Source of the DNA: Agarilytica rhodophyticola
Lineage (GTDB): Bacteria; Pseudomonadota; Gammaproteobacteria; Pseudomonadales; Cellvibrionaceae
Reading direction: 5' to 3'
DNA length: 64,000 nucleotides
Assembly (NCBI RefSeq): GCF_002157225.2
Contig: NZ_CP020038.1
Location: 186,001-250,000, forward strand
In this document: piece by piece, positions 1-7,504 of the stretch
How positions within the stretch are numbered: the stretch's first letter is position 1
Layout of the letters: each line of letters begins with the position of its first letter
The notes under the pieces: generated by a model
What the model saw: only the letters and a program-made list of their open reading frames with translations
The model's database searches: none
What the model was told of the DNA's origin: nothing
Position numbers and translations under genes: made by a program

Positions 1-177
1 CTCAGAAGCTTTTGCTGCTAAGCTTGCAACGTTCATCATCATATTAGCTGCCGCATTACCCATCATAGGGGCTTTGGAACTTGCTTGTTTGAAAAGCTTA
101 CTAGCGGTGCTGCCGGCACTCCTAAGCATGTGTTGCACCGATTGCATATTAACTTGAGAAGAAACCGAAGCTACCAT
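1..177 (-). CDS. N-terminal fragment of an unidentified small-residue-rich protein (runs off the left edge)
   Basis: On the minus strand an ATG at 177-175 opens a frame that stays open to base 1 (59 codons). The peptide is rich in Ser, Ala and Met and contains a run of three Met. It has no recognisable domain and no classical signal peptide. A decayed second copy of this gene start lies at about 1997-2096, as part of the segmental duplication of this locus; the duplication supports a once-real gene here. An effector or other secreted protein is possible from composition alone, but I cannot assign a function. Confidence 0.45.
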   Translation of the reverse strand, partial: MVASVSSQVNMQSVQHMLRSAGSTASKLFKQASSKAPMMGNAAANMMMNVASLAAKASE

Positions 178-404
178 AGCTGGATATTACCTTTAGTTAT
201 TAGTTTATATAAAATGATGTTTATCGAATTGTTTTTTTCTTTTTTTTTGCCCTCACCTGGTGAGGCTAACAATTTCACTTGGGATATCTATAACCTTAAG
301 TAGTGTTTTCGTCCGAATAGTTCTTTTTTATTGTAATCTACTTTCGCTTTTCCAAAGTATCTTTCGATATGAAAGTTTTTGTCTTGTATAAAACAATTTG
401 AATT
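178..404 (+). promoter_or_regulatory. Upstream region of the truncated glmR copy with repeated CTTTCG motifs
   Basis: This intergenic stretch separates the leftmost minus-strand gene from the truncated glmR copy. CTTTCG occurs at 341-346 and again at 361-366, exactly 20 bp apart; the second occurrence is part of the inverted repeat CTTTC-gatat-GAAAG (361-375). The same arrangement with the same spacing precedes the intact glmR copy. DeoR-family regulators bind short repeated motifs, so an autoregulatory operator is plausible. That is inference. Confidence 0.4.
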
Positions 405-556
405 ATGGCAAAGCGCTTTACACAAGTAAGAATAGACGAATTAGTCAGGCTTTTAGGTGAGAAAGGTGGACTGAGTGTTGATTTTCTCACACAACACTTC
501 GAAACTTCAGACGTTACGATTCGAAAGGGTTTGGCTGAGCTTGAAGCCAATGGTTT
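301..556 (+). repeat. Direct repeat, copy A (upstream region plus 5' end of glmR)
   Basis: The segment from about 301 to 556 matches about 2178-2436. Identity is high through the glmR start (405-556 against 2285-2436) and lower upstream. Similarity breaks off abruptly at about 557, at the leucine-rich end of the DeoR helix-turn-helix coding region, which marks the duplication junction. The two copies are offset by 1880 bp and flank the gene at 568-1887. Confidence 0.75.
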
Positions 557-581
557 GCTGACGATGACTATAATCTATTGA
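405..581 (+). pseudogene. Truncated duplicate of glmR (HTH part only)
   Basis: An ATG at 405 starts a 58-residue frame that matches the first ~50 residues of the intact GlmR at 2285. It covers the DeoR winged-helix segment, including the LSVDFL and FETS-VTIRK motifs, then runs out of homology and stops at 579-581. The sugar-binding effector domain is missing. Compared with the intact copy it carries several substitutions, for example IDELVRLL in place of GGIVTLL. It keeps the start codon and the upstream repeats, so a short DNA-binding peptide could still be made, but the simplest reading is a broken duplicate. Confidence 0.75.
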
Positions 582-1887
582 ATATAGATTTATCCGTTAT
601 CATTTTATCTTTGTCTAGTTTGTTGCGTCGAAGTATTACTCTTTCTATAACGCAACTGGCTGTATTATAGGACTCAGCACTTGGATGTTTAGAAATCCAC
701 TTCCTATCCGCAAATAATTTCATTAATTCATCTAATGTTATGGTTTGACCTTCAAATGAAAACGTCGTGTCTTTCTCTGATTCAAAAAGTTCTTTTAAGG
801 TTTCAACTCTGCTTTCGTTCCAGTATCTATTAGGAGTATCTGCACTTCCTTTGAGTTGTTTTTTTATTATTCGCTCATTCAATACAGAGTTATTATGGCC
901 ATTTTCAACTAACTCAAGGTCTAATCCCATCAGCATATCTTCGCCGCCTGTAATCATGTATGCAGGATAAATCCCGTCGCTTAAGCGTCCTCGGAATGGA
1001 GATTCGATAGAGACGAATTGCTGTGCCGGTGAGTTAAAGTCTGAGGCCGTTGGGGCTTCTAATTCGCTAAAAGGACTTGGTACTTCCTGCCTTGTTGGAT
1101 AGCCTACACCATATCCAGCGATTACTTTTTTTCCATCATTATGAATGCGGCTAATGTTTGATTTGATTTCTGGTCTTGTATGTCTGGTTCCTTCTGTCTG
1201 AACAACATCTTGATCCATCATTAAAACCCTATCTGGCTTATATGGCAGAGAGTCCGCAAAAGATAATGCAGCAGCGCGAGAAGCGCCAAAACCTGTTAGT
1301 TTACCTCCATCCCATCCAACCAAGTGCAAGTTCTTATTCTGAGTCATAAGAGTATTCAGTTCAGAATGGTAAGTTTCATAATCCTCTTTATGAACCATAA
1401 TATATACTGGCTCTCCTCGCATATTCTTTGGGTGAAATGCCAAACTATAATTACGGCTCATTTCATTAGCTAATTTCTTAGCACTCCCCCCACTAATAAC
1501 TATTGCTGGTGTGTTTTTTTTATGGTATCGACCTTCAATATCATTGGGGTCTCTTATAAAGGAAAGCCAACTAGATCCATTTTTACCATTTGAAGCAAGC
1601 GTTCTGGATATGCTAATTCTATTCTCCTCCACTTTCTGCATAGCTTCGAGTTGTTTAGGGTCTTTACTAACTTTTACTGGGGAGTATTTACGAGAAGGTC
1701 TAGTGTCTTTATCCAACCACGATGCTGAAACCTTTATTTCTATAGGGGTGAGACTGCAAGGCATAGCCTTGACAGACTGTATTTTCTGAGCGAGAGCATT
1801 TCTCCCGTCTACGTGTTTTGTGCCTGTATCGCTAGCCTGTATTAATGATGGAGAAGAGTTAGATCTGACTAAATTCAAGGGTCTCAT
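568..1887 (-). CDS. Effector-like protein with glycosyltransferase-type DxD motif
   Basis: This 439-residue protein is not assigned to a named family. The N-terminus (residues 1-20) is rich in Ser, Asn and Pro and lacks a hydrophobic signal peptide, as in many secreted effectors. Residues ~125-240 resemble the core of a GT-A nucleotide-sugar transferase: hydrophobic strand AIVISGG, a GFGASRAAAL helix (199-208) and strand VLMMDQDVV with a D-Q-D motif (225-227), the usual metal/UDP-sugar position. The gene sits between the two copies of a duplicated glmR 5' region, suggesting it arrived or was duplicated with that rearrangement. No clear Shine-Dalgarno sequence precedes the ATG. Its 3' end overlaps the truncated glmR copy tail to tail. 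Glycosyltransferase fold is a moderate inference; effector status is weaker. Confidence 0.6.
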   Translation of the reverse strand: MRPLNLVRSNSSPSLIQASDTGTKHVDGRNALAQKIQSVKAMPCSLTPIEIKVSASWLDKDTRPSRKYSPVKVSKDPKQLEAMQKVEENRISISRTLASNGKNGSSWLSFIRDPNDIEGRYHKKNTPAIVISGGSAKKLANEMSRNYSLAFHPKNMRGEPVYIMVHKEDYETYHSELNTLMTQNKNLHLVGWDGGKLTGFGASRAAALSFADSLPYKPDRVLMMDQDVVQTEGTRHTRPEIKSNISRIHNDGKKVIAGYGVGYPTRQEVPSPFSELEAPTASDFNSPAQQFVSIESPFRGRLSDGIYPAYMITGGEDMLMGLDLELVENGHNNSVLNERIIKKQLKGSADTPNRYWNESRVETLKELFESEKDTTFSFEGQTITLDELMKLFADRKWISKHPSAESYNTASCVIERVILRRNKLDKDKMITDKSIFNRL

Positions 1888-1996
1888 ATATTACATGCCA
1901 AATTCGTTTTCTATGTAGAAAAGCCCACGACACTTCCAATGTCTAGCGCTATAGAATAATCCCGATATTGGTTGTAGCCTTTTCCATTACAGGCGA

Positions 1997-2096
1997 AATT
2001 TAGCGCTTGCCTCTTTAAAGGGCTTGCTAGCTGCGCTGCGGAAACTCTTAAGCGATTGCATCTTAACTTGAGAGTAAACCTAAGCGACTATAGCTA
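1997..2096 (-). pseudogene. Decayed duplicate of the left-edge gene start
   Basis: This stretch aligns with about 71-180 (the start of the minus-strand gene at the left edge), sharing for example the segment reading AACTTGAGA and the surrounding coding context. In this copy the start codon has become ATA, and an in-frame TAG follows within four codons, so it cannot be expressed as the original protein. It marks the left part of the second duplication copy. Confidence 0.55.
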
Positions 2097-2177
2097 GATA
2101 CTGATTTTCATTAAAAATTAGTGTGAAAATGGTGATGATGGGTTTTCCCCCGATCTTCCCGCACTTTCCATGTCCTT

Positions 2178-2436
2178 AAGTAGTATTTTTTTTGGATTAG
2201 TTCTTTCTTATTGTAATCTCCTTTCGTTTTGCTAGAATATCTTTCGATATGAAAGTTTTTGGCTTATAGAAAACGATTTGAATTATGGCAAAGCGCTTTA
2301 CACAAGTAAGAAGAGGCGGAATAGTCACGCTTTTAGGTGAGAAAGGTGAATTAAGTGTTGATTTTCTCGCACAACACTTCGAAACTTCAGAAGTTACGAT
2401 TCGAAAGGACTTGGCCGAGCTTGAAGCCAATGGGTT
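2178..2436 (+). repeat. Direct repeat, copy B (upstream region plus 5' end of glmR)
   Basis: Partner of the repeat at 301-556. This copy continues into an intact glmR, so it is the ancestral right-hand junction, whereas copy A is cut off. Both copies keep the CTTTCG pair, the segment GATATGAAAG and the start-codon context AATTATGGCAAAGCGCTT. Confidence 0.75.
2221..2255 (+). promoter_or_regulatory. Candidate GlmR operator (paired CTTTCG motifs)
   Basis: CTTTCG at 2221-2226 and CTTTCGATATGAAAG at 2241-2255 repeat with 20-bp spacing, about two helical turns, 30-64 bp upstream of glmR. The same layout is kept in the decayed duplicate at 341-375 although the sequence around it has diverged. Conservation plus dyad symmetry suggests a protein-binding site, most likely autoregulatory. 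No binding evidence is available. Confidence 0.45.
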
Positions 2437-3058
2437 GCTTTTACGCCGTCATGGTGGCGCTATTCCCATCCCTACAGAGATGGTAGGAGCCACTGTCCAC
2501 AGGGATAACAATGAGCGTAAGCAAGCGCTTGCAGCGGCTGCAGCCGAGCTAATCCGCGACCACAACCGAATTATTATTGATAGTGGCACCACCACCGCCG
2601 CTCTTCTCCCTTTGCTACAGAATAAAAATGGTTTGGTGGTGATGACGAATTCTTTGGATGTGGCCAATAAGCTGCGCGAACTCGAAAATGAGCCGACTAT
2701 TCTAATGACTGGCGGTACTTGGGATGCTCGTTCAGAGTCATTCCAAGGGCAGATTGCTGAACAAATACTTACCGCCTATGACTTTGATCAGCTGTTTATT
2801 GGGGCAGATGGTATCGACGTTCAGCGTGGTACGACTACCTATAACGAGTTATACAACCTCAGTCGCGTTATGGCTGACGTTGCCCGCGAAGTTGTGGTTA
2901 TGGCCGAATCTGGAAAAATTAATCGCAAAATTCATAATCTTGAGCTGCCTTGGTCATCGGTAGATGTACTGGTGACCGATAGTGATATCACTGCTCATGA
3001 TAGAAATAGTATTGAATCCCATAGTGTAAAAGTGATTAGTGCACCTTATGGGCAGTAA
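2285..3058 (+). CDS. glmR: DeoR-family transcriptional regulator of glmS (GlmR-type)
   Basis: This 257-residue DeoR-family repressor/activator probably controls glucosamine-6-phosphate synthase and amino-sugar supply. Residues 1-58 form the DeoR winged HTH, with the family signature VTIRKDLAELEANGLLLRRHGGA around 36-58. The rest is the ribose-5-phosphate-isomerase-like sensor domain, with IIIDSGTTTAALL and LFIGADGID motifs that bind sugar phosphates in this family. It lies 27 bp upstream of glmS on the same strand, the order usual in pseudomonads and relatives, where atpC-glmU-glmR-glmS is common. Here glmU is not next to it, because a minus-strand gene and a duplicated segment intervene. Confidence 0.9.
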   Translation: MAKRFTQVRRGGIVTLLGEKGELSVDFLAQHFETSEVTIRKDLAELEANGLLLRRHGGAIPIPTEMVGATVHRDNNERKQALAAAAAELIRDHNRIIIDSGTTTAALLPLLQNKNGLVVMTNSLDVANKLRELENEPTILMTGGTWDARSESFQGQIAEQILTAYDFDQLFIGADGIDVQRGTTTYNELYNLSRVMADVAREVVVMAESGKINRKIHNLELPWSSVDVLVTDSDITAHDRNSIESHSVKVISAPYGQ

Positions 3059-3085
3059 ACGAATTTAAAATTTAGGAGTATCAAT

Positions 3086-4915
3086 ATGTGTGGAATTGTA
3101 GCCGGTGTCAGCCAGCGAAATGTTGTCAAAATTTTATTAGAGGGTTTGCGCCGCTTAGAATATCGTGGTTATGATTCCGCTGGTATTGCTACCATCGATC
3201 AAGAAAAAAATTTACTGGTTAACAAAGCGGTTGGCAAGGTTCAAGAATTGACGAGCCTTATAGAAGCCAAGCCTATGCCAGGTAAAACAGGTATTGCTCA
3301 TACTCGTTGGGCAACCCATGGCGCGCCAAGCGAAAGCAATGCACATCCTCATGTTTCCGGCAGCATTTCTGTTGTTCATAATGGCATTATTGAAAACTAT
3401 AAAGAGCTGCGAGACGAGCTTGAAGAAGCTGGTTATACATTTAATTCTGACACTGATTCAGAAACCATTGCCCATCTTTTGCATTTAATCTACAGCGAAA
3501 ATTGTGATCTTTTTGAATCTCTAAAACTGACCATCGCCCGCTTAAAAGGGGCTTATGGCTTGTGTGTCATGTCGACCGATGACCCAAGTGTTATATTGGG
3601 CGCGCGCAGTGGCAGTCCCCTTGTTGTAGGCTTAGGCATTGAAGAAAACTTTTTGGCTTCAGATCAACTGGCTCTGCGTCAGGTAACGGATAAATTTATT
3701 TATCTAGAAGAAGGAGATATTGCCCGTATAAAAGAAGACAGCGTGGAGCTATTTGACAGCGAGTATCAGCCTGTTGAAAGAGAGCAAGTGGCCATTACTG
3801 ATATCGTCGACCCCACCGATAAAGCGGGCTATCGCCACTATATGCAAAAAGAAATTCATGAACAGCCCAAAGCGATTGCCAATACATTGGAAGGGCGTCT
3901 AAGTGATAACGGTGTTATTGCAGAGTTTCTTGGAGCTAACGCGAAAGATGTACTACCTAAGATAGAGAACGTACAAATTGTTGCCTGTGGTACGAGTTAT
4001 CACGCAGGCCTTATCGCTAAATATTTTATTGAAGAGTGGGCAAATATTCCTTGCCTAGTTGATATCGCATCTGAATATCGTTATCGCAAGGTGATCACAC
4101 CTAATAATGCCTTACTTATTTCTATTAGCCAATCAGGGGAGACGGCTGATACTTTAGCGGCGCTGCGAAAGGCTAAGGATTCTGGTTATCTTTCTTCACT
4201 GACAATTTGTAATGTCCCTAGTAGTTCGCTGGTACGTGAGTCTGAATTTGCGTTAATGACCAAAGCTGGTTCAGAAATTGGGGTTGCTTCTACTAAAGCG
4301 TTTACAACTCAAATTGTTGCCTTGCAAATACTGTCACTTATCCTTGGACGCAATAATGGTTTGAGCGAGGAAAAAGAACAGGCGCTTATCTCAGAATTAA
4401 GGACTTTGCCTGAATTATGTAAAGAAGTTCTTGCACTAGATGAACAAATAGAAAAAATTAGTGAACAATTTGTAGAAAAACACCACTCACTATTTTTAGG
4501 CCGTGGTGTGCAATATCCTGTTGCACTTGAAGGCGCATTGAAACTCAAAGAAATTTCCTACATTCATGCTGAGGCCTATCCAGCTGGAGAACTAAAACAC
4601 GGCCCCCTTGCCTTGGTTGACAGTGATATGCCGGTTATTACTGTCGCACCAAATAATGAGTTACTGGAAAAATTAAAATCTAATTTAGAAGAAGTACAAG
4701 CCCGAGGGGGGAAACTTTATGTTTTTGCCGATAGAAATAGTGGCTTTACTGAAGATGAAAACACCGTTGTTTTCAGCCTACCCCACGTTCCTGCAAGTTT
4801 AGAAGCGATCGTCTATACCCTACCCTTACAAATGCTGTCCTACCATGTTGCTGTAATGCGCGGCACTGATGTGGATCAGCCTCGTAATTTGGCTAAATCG
4901 GTGACAGTTGAGTAA
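3086..4915 (+). CDS. glmS: Glutamine--fructose-6-phosphate aminotransferase (isomerizing)
   Basis: GlmS makes glucosamine-6-phosphate from fructose-6-phosphate and glutamine, the first committed step towards UDP-GlcNAc for peptidoglycan and LPS. The 609-residue length is standard. Cys2 after the initiator Met is the N-terminal nucleophile of the glutamine amidotransferase domain (1-~240, with HTRWATHG). Two SIS sugar-isomerase domains follow (~290-420 and ~460-590; SQSGETADT binds the sugar phosphate). The C-terminus, PRNLAKSVTVE, is the family hallmark and ends in the conserved Tn7 target sequence. The start has a good ribosome site (TTAGGAG). Confidence 0.97.
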   Translation: MCGIVAGVSQRNVVKILLEGLRRLEYRGYDSAGIATIDQEKNLLVNKAVGKVQELTSLIEAKPMPGKTGIAHTRWATHGAPSESNAHPHVSGSISVVHNGIIENYKELRDELEEAGYTFNSDTDSETIAHLLHLIYSENCDLFESLKLTIARLKGAYGLCVMSTDDPSVILGARSGSPLVVGLGIEENFLASDQLALRQVTDKFIYLEEGDIARIKEDSVELFDSEYQPVEREQVAITDIVDPTDKAGYRHYMQKEIHEQPKAIANTLEGRLSDNGVIAEFLGANAKDVLPKIENVQIVACGTSYHAGLIAKYFIEEWANIPCLVDIASEYRYRKVITPNNALLISISQSGETADTLAALRKAKDSGYLSSLTICNVPSSSLVRESEFALMTKAGSEIGVASTKAFTTQIVALQILSLILGRNNGLSEEKEQALISELRTLPELCKEVLALDEQIEKISEQFVEKHHSLFLGRGVQYPVALEGALKLKEISYIHAEAYPAGELKHGPLALVDSDMPVITVAPNNELLEKLKSNLEEVQARGGKLYVFADRNSGFTEDENTVVFSLPHVPASLEAIVYTLPLQMLSYHVAVMRGTDVDQPRNLAKSVTVE

Positions 4916-4945
4916 GACTTAGAGCATCCAGATAAAAGATGCTAA
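4855..4945 (+). other. Putative attTn7 site at the glmS 3' end (apparently empty)
   Basis: The last ~60 bp of glmS encode the conserved segment (TDVDQPRNLAKSVTVE) whose DNA is recognised by TnsD-type target selectors. Insertion normally occurs ~25 bp after the stop codon, here near 4940. I see no Tn7 end repeats or transposase genes downstream, so the site appears unoccupied in this genome. Confidence 0.5.
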
Positions 4946-5471
4946 TAATTGATAGATGCTCCATTAAAAAAGCTAACAACAAGGAAATTTTTAACCCTGG
5001 AGTATAATATTAATGGTTGTAAGTAAAGATTATTAAAAATGATCATCATGACGCTTTAATGATATATTTTCAATGACTTCATCAACTTGGTTTATATGAC
5101 GCGAGTTATATTCGCTTTTTAGCTAAGATCATGTGAAATGAGCCTTATATTCTATACTGGCTCATTATTTCCATAAAAAATACTTTTCACTTTGAATAAG
5201 ATAATAACTAACCCTTATAAAGGGTTAGTTATTATCTTATTTGTATAAAGAAAGCGTAATTTTGTTTATTTAGTTGTGCAGTGCTGCCCCCTATTATTTA
5301 CACATATCGTTTTTCCTATTCTTTATTAATTAATTCAAGGTTAAACAATCCTGTTTAAGCATGTCAGCTCAAAACTGCTATATGTTTGCCTAAAACTCCG
5401 ATTTTGCTTCTGGTGCGTTGCCCAAAAGTAAGGGATATATTAAATTCGGATTAAATATTCTGAGGCTTAGA
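4916..5471. other. Gene-free interval with three hairpins downstream of glmS
   Basis: No convincing coding frame is visible. GAGCATC (4922-4928) and GATGCTC (4955-4961) can pair just after glmS. ATGAGCC (5138-5144) and GGCTCAT (5159-5165) form a second hairpin. A near-perfect long palindrome follows at 5195-5241. Together they could terminate glmS transcription and insulate the AraC gene downstream. Confidence 0.4.
5195..5241. terminator. Perfect 22-bp inverted repeat with a 3-nt loop
   Basis: The left arm at 5195-5216 and right arm at 5220-5241 are exact reverse complements, separated only by ATA. The arms end in AT-rich sequence, so the structure could act as a bidirectional terminator. 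There is no long T-tract, so a palindromic repeat element is the alternative. Confidence 0.5.
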
Positions 5472-6341
5472 ATGATCAAAGATTTACTTGAACAAAAAAT
5501 AACTAAGGAAGGCGTGAATCAAACAAGTATAGATGAAGTGATACTTGTTAAATTAACAGCTCCAGTTGCTAAGACTAGTGCTGTATTACCGCCGGGTTTG
5601 TGTATGGTAGGCCAAGGAGAAAAATATATTTATATAGGCGAACAACAGTATATATACAATAAAGATCGCTGCCTTTTGGGAACAGTTAAACTGCCAATAT
5701 ACGCCGAGTTAAAAAAAGCAAGCGTAGGTGCGCCATACCTAGGGATGGCCATACTTCTAAATGCTTCTGTCATTAGCCAACTATTAATTGAATATGACCA
5801 ATTTGATAAAGAAATTGATACTAAAGTTGATGGACTTATAACCACTATTGATGCTTCTGAAGAGCTCTATGAACTGGTTGCTCAACTATTGGGTATTTTG
5901 GGTAACCCTATGGATGAAAAAATATTAGGCGCTCAGTACCTTCGCGAAATATATTATTTTCTACTTAAAAGTACAGCGGGCACGTACATGCGAAATTGTG
6001 CTCTTCAGCATGCTAGAGCACACAAGCTAGCACCTGTCCTACATTATCTTGAGAATAACTTACTTGAAGATATAACAATTGAAGATCTCGTTGGCCGTTT
6101 TGGAATGAGTGAGTCAAGCCTACATGATAACTTTAAAAAAACAACAACACTTCCGCCGATGCAGTACGTTAAGAGGCTCAAGCTTAATAATGCACACCAG
6201 CTGCTAATGTTTGGAGAATCAGTTAATCATGCGGCGAGTAAATCCGGTTATAAGAGCGTGACACAGTTTAGTCGAGAATATAAAAGGCACTTTGGTCGGT
6301 CGCCAAGTGATTTGAGACGGGAGCTGGATAACCATAATTAG
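5472..6341 (+). CDS. AraC-family transcriptional regulator
   Basis: This 289-residue regulator has an N-terminal AraC_N-type sensing domain (~1-180) and a C-terminal double HTH (~190-285), with the second-helix signature SVTQFSREYKRHFGRSPSDLRRE near the end. I chose the ATG at 5472 because a GAGG motif sits about 7 nt upstream; the longer reading would start at a TTG (5418) without a ribosome site. The next gene on the same strand is an alpha/beta hydrolase 137 bp downstream, a frequent pairing for this regulator type, so it probably controls that gene. The inducer is unknown. Confidence 0.85.
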   Translation: MIKDLLEQKITKEGVNQTSIDEVILVKLTAPVAKTSAVLPPGLCMVGQGEKYIYIGEQQYIYNKDRCLLGTVKLPIYAELKKASVGAPYLGMAILLNASVISQLLIEYDQFDKEIDTKVDGLITTIDASEELYELVAQLLGILGNPMDEKILGAQYLREIYYFLLKSTAGTYMRNCALQHARAHKLAPVLHYLENNLLEDITIEDLVGRFGMSESSLHDNFKKTTTLPPMQYVKRLKLNNAHQLLMFGESVNHAASKSGYKSVTQFSREYKRHFGRSPSDLRRELDNHN

Positions 6342-6478
6342 TAGAGCCTATTCGTTATTGAAATATTTTGACGTTGTTTTGTATCCACATTATGTAGTTT
6401 TGTGTAGTGATCACCGAAACAGCTTTATCTATCATTATGCCATTATCTTTTTACATAATTAAATCTAGGAATAAATAT

Positions 6479-7402
6479 ATGAATATTAAAAAAGTAACGT
6501 TTAAATCATTTGGCGTAGATTTGGTTGGTGATTTATACCTCCCGCAAGGTTTTGATGAGAACAAAAAATACAAAGCCATCGTTGGCGCTAGTCCGTTTCC
6601 ACAGGTTAAAGAGCAAGTTCTAGCTACCTATGGACCAGAAATGGCCGACAGGGGTTTCGTATTCTTAGGGTTTGATTATCTGGGAATGGGAGACTCACCG
6701 GCATTACCAGGAGAGTTTAAACAATCTAGATATATGTTTAGACTTTTGGAAAATACATGGGATGCCGTTTCCTATTTGGGAACACTTCCTTTTGTAGAAG
6801 AAATTTATGGACTAGGTGTTTGTCAGGGAGGTTCAATCATAGCCTCGGCATCAGTGACAGATCACAGAATTAAGAAAATAGCGACAGTTTCAGGAATGAT
6901 GGCAGCTGATGCCTTCCAATGGGCTGATAAAGCTATGGCGAACCAACTGATTGCGGCTGCAAATGCTTCAAAACAGGCTATATATGAAACAGGAGAACCA
7001 GATTATGTTGCTCCTTTTGGACTTGATGATGAACAATCAAGAGAGGAACATATTGCAGCAGTAGGGTCTCCAATGGCTGGCGAATCTTATGACTATTATG
7101 GCAGAGATGGAATTAAAGGTCCTAAAACCGTTGAAAACTATACTAATATGCATATTGGCGACCAAGCAATGCAATCGCTTATTTCTATTGGGGAAGCTTA
7201 TGCAGACAAGATTGTGCAGCCTTCTCTGATTATTTACAGTAAAACTGCCTTTACTGCTATCTGCTCAACGGCATTTATTGAAAAGCTTACAAATGAACAT
7301 AAAGTGATAGCTTTAGAAGAGTTTGGCCATGTAGATTTCTATCACAAACCAGAGGCTGTAAAAATATCAGCGGATGCAGTGGCAGAATTCTTTAATAAAT
7401 AA
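6479..7402 (+). CDS. YcjY-like alpha/beta hydrolase with cysteine nucleophile
   Basis: A 307-residue cytosolic alpha/beta hydrolase of the YcjY / dienelactone-hydrolase-like group. The nucleophile elbow reads G-V-C-Q-G-G (Cys ~115), so Cys replaces the usual Ser. The general base is probably the His in EEFGHVDFY (~287). Length and N-terminal layout (KVTFKS..VDLVGDLYLP, then FDENKKYKAIV) match the YcjY family. The ATG at 6479 has an AGGA site 7-10 nt upstream, so I prefer it to the GTG at 6407. It lies downstream of an AraC regulator. The physiological substrate is unknown; deacylation or dehalogenase-like chemistry cannot be told apart from sequence. Confidence 0.8.
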   Translation: MNIKKVTFKSFGVDLVGDLYLPQGFDENKKYKAIVGASPFPQVKEQVLATYGPEMADRGFVFLGFDYLGMGDSPALPGEFKQSRYMFRLLENTWDAVSYLGTLPFVEEIYGLGVCQGGSIIASASVTDHRIKKIATVSGMMAADAFQWADKAMANQLIAAANASKQAIYETGEPDYVAPFGLDDEQSREEHIAAVGSPMAGESYDYYGRDGIKGPKTVENYTNMHIGDQAMQSLISIGEAYADKIVQPSLIIYSKTAFTAICSTAFIEKLTNEHKVIALEEFGHVDFYHKPEAVKISADAVAEFFNK

Positions 7403-7430
7403 TTAGTAACGTTAGTGATGGTGGAAAATT

Positions 7431-7459
7431 GCTAGCAGCCAGCGATAAGCTGGCCTAGC
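7431..7459 (+). terminator. Hairpin downstream of the hydrolase gene
   Basis: GCTAG-CA-GCCAGC pairs with GCTGGC-CTAGC around a GATAA loop, leaving a 2-nt bulge. It sits 28 nt after the hydrolase stop codon. No T-tract follows, so it may stabilise the mRNA 3' end rather than terminate on its own. Confidence 0.35.
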
Positions 7460-7504
7460 ATACATTCAAGCTCAGCACTCTGGAGTATAACTAGGAGCAG
7501 AACT

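Noticed and set aside
85-303. A 72-codon plus-strand frame overlapping the left edge gene
   Set aside because: It lies opposite the better-supported minus-strand gene and has no ribosome site or family match.
2197-2430. Minus-strand frame mirrored in both glmR 5' copies
   Set aside because: It is the complement of the DeoR coding region and is repeated only because the DNA is duplicated.
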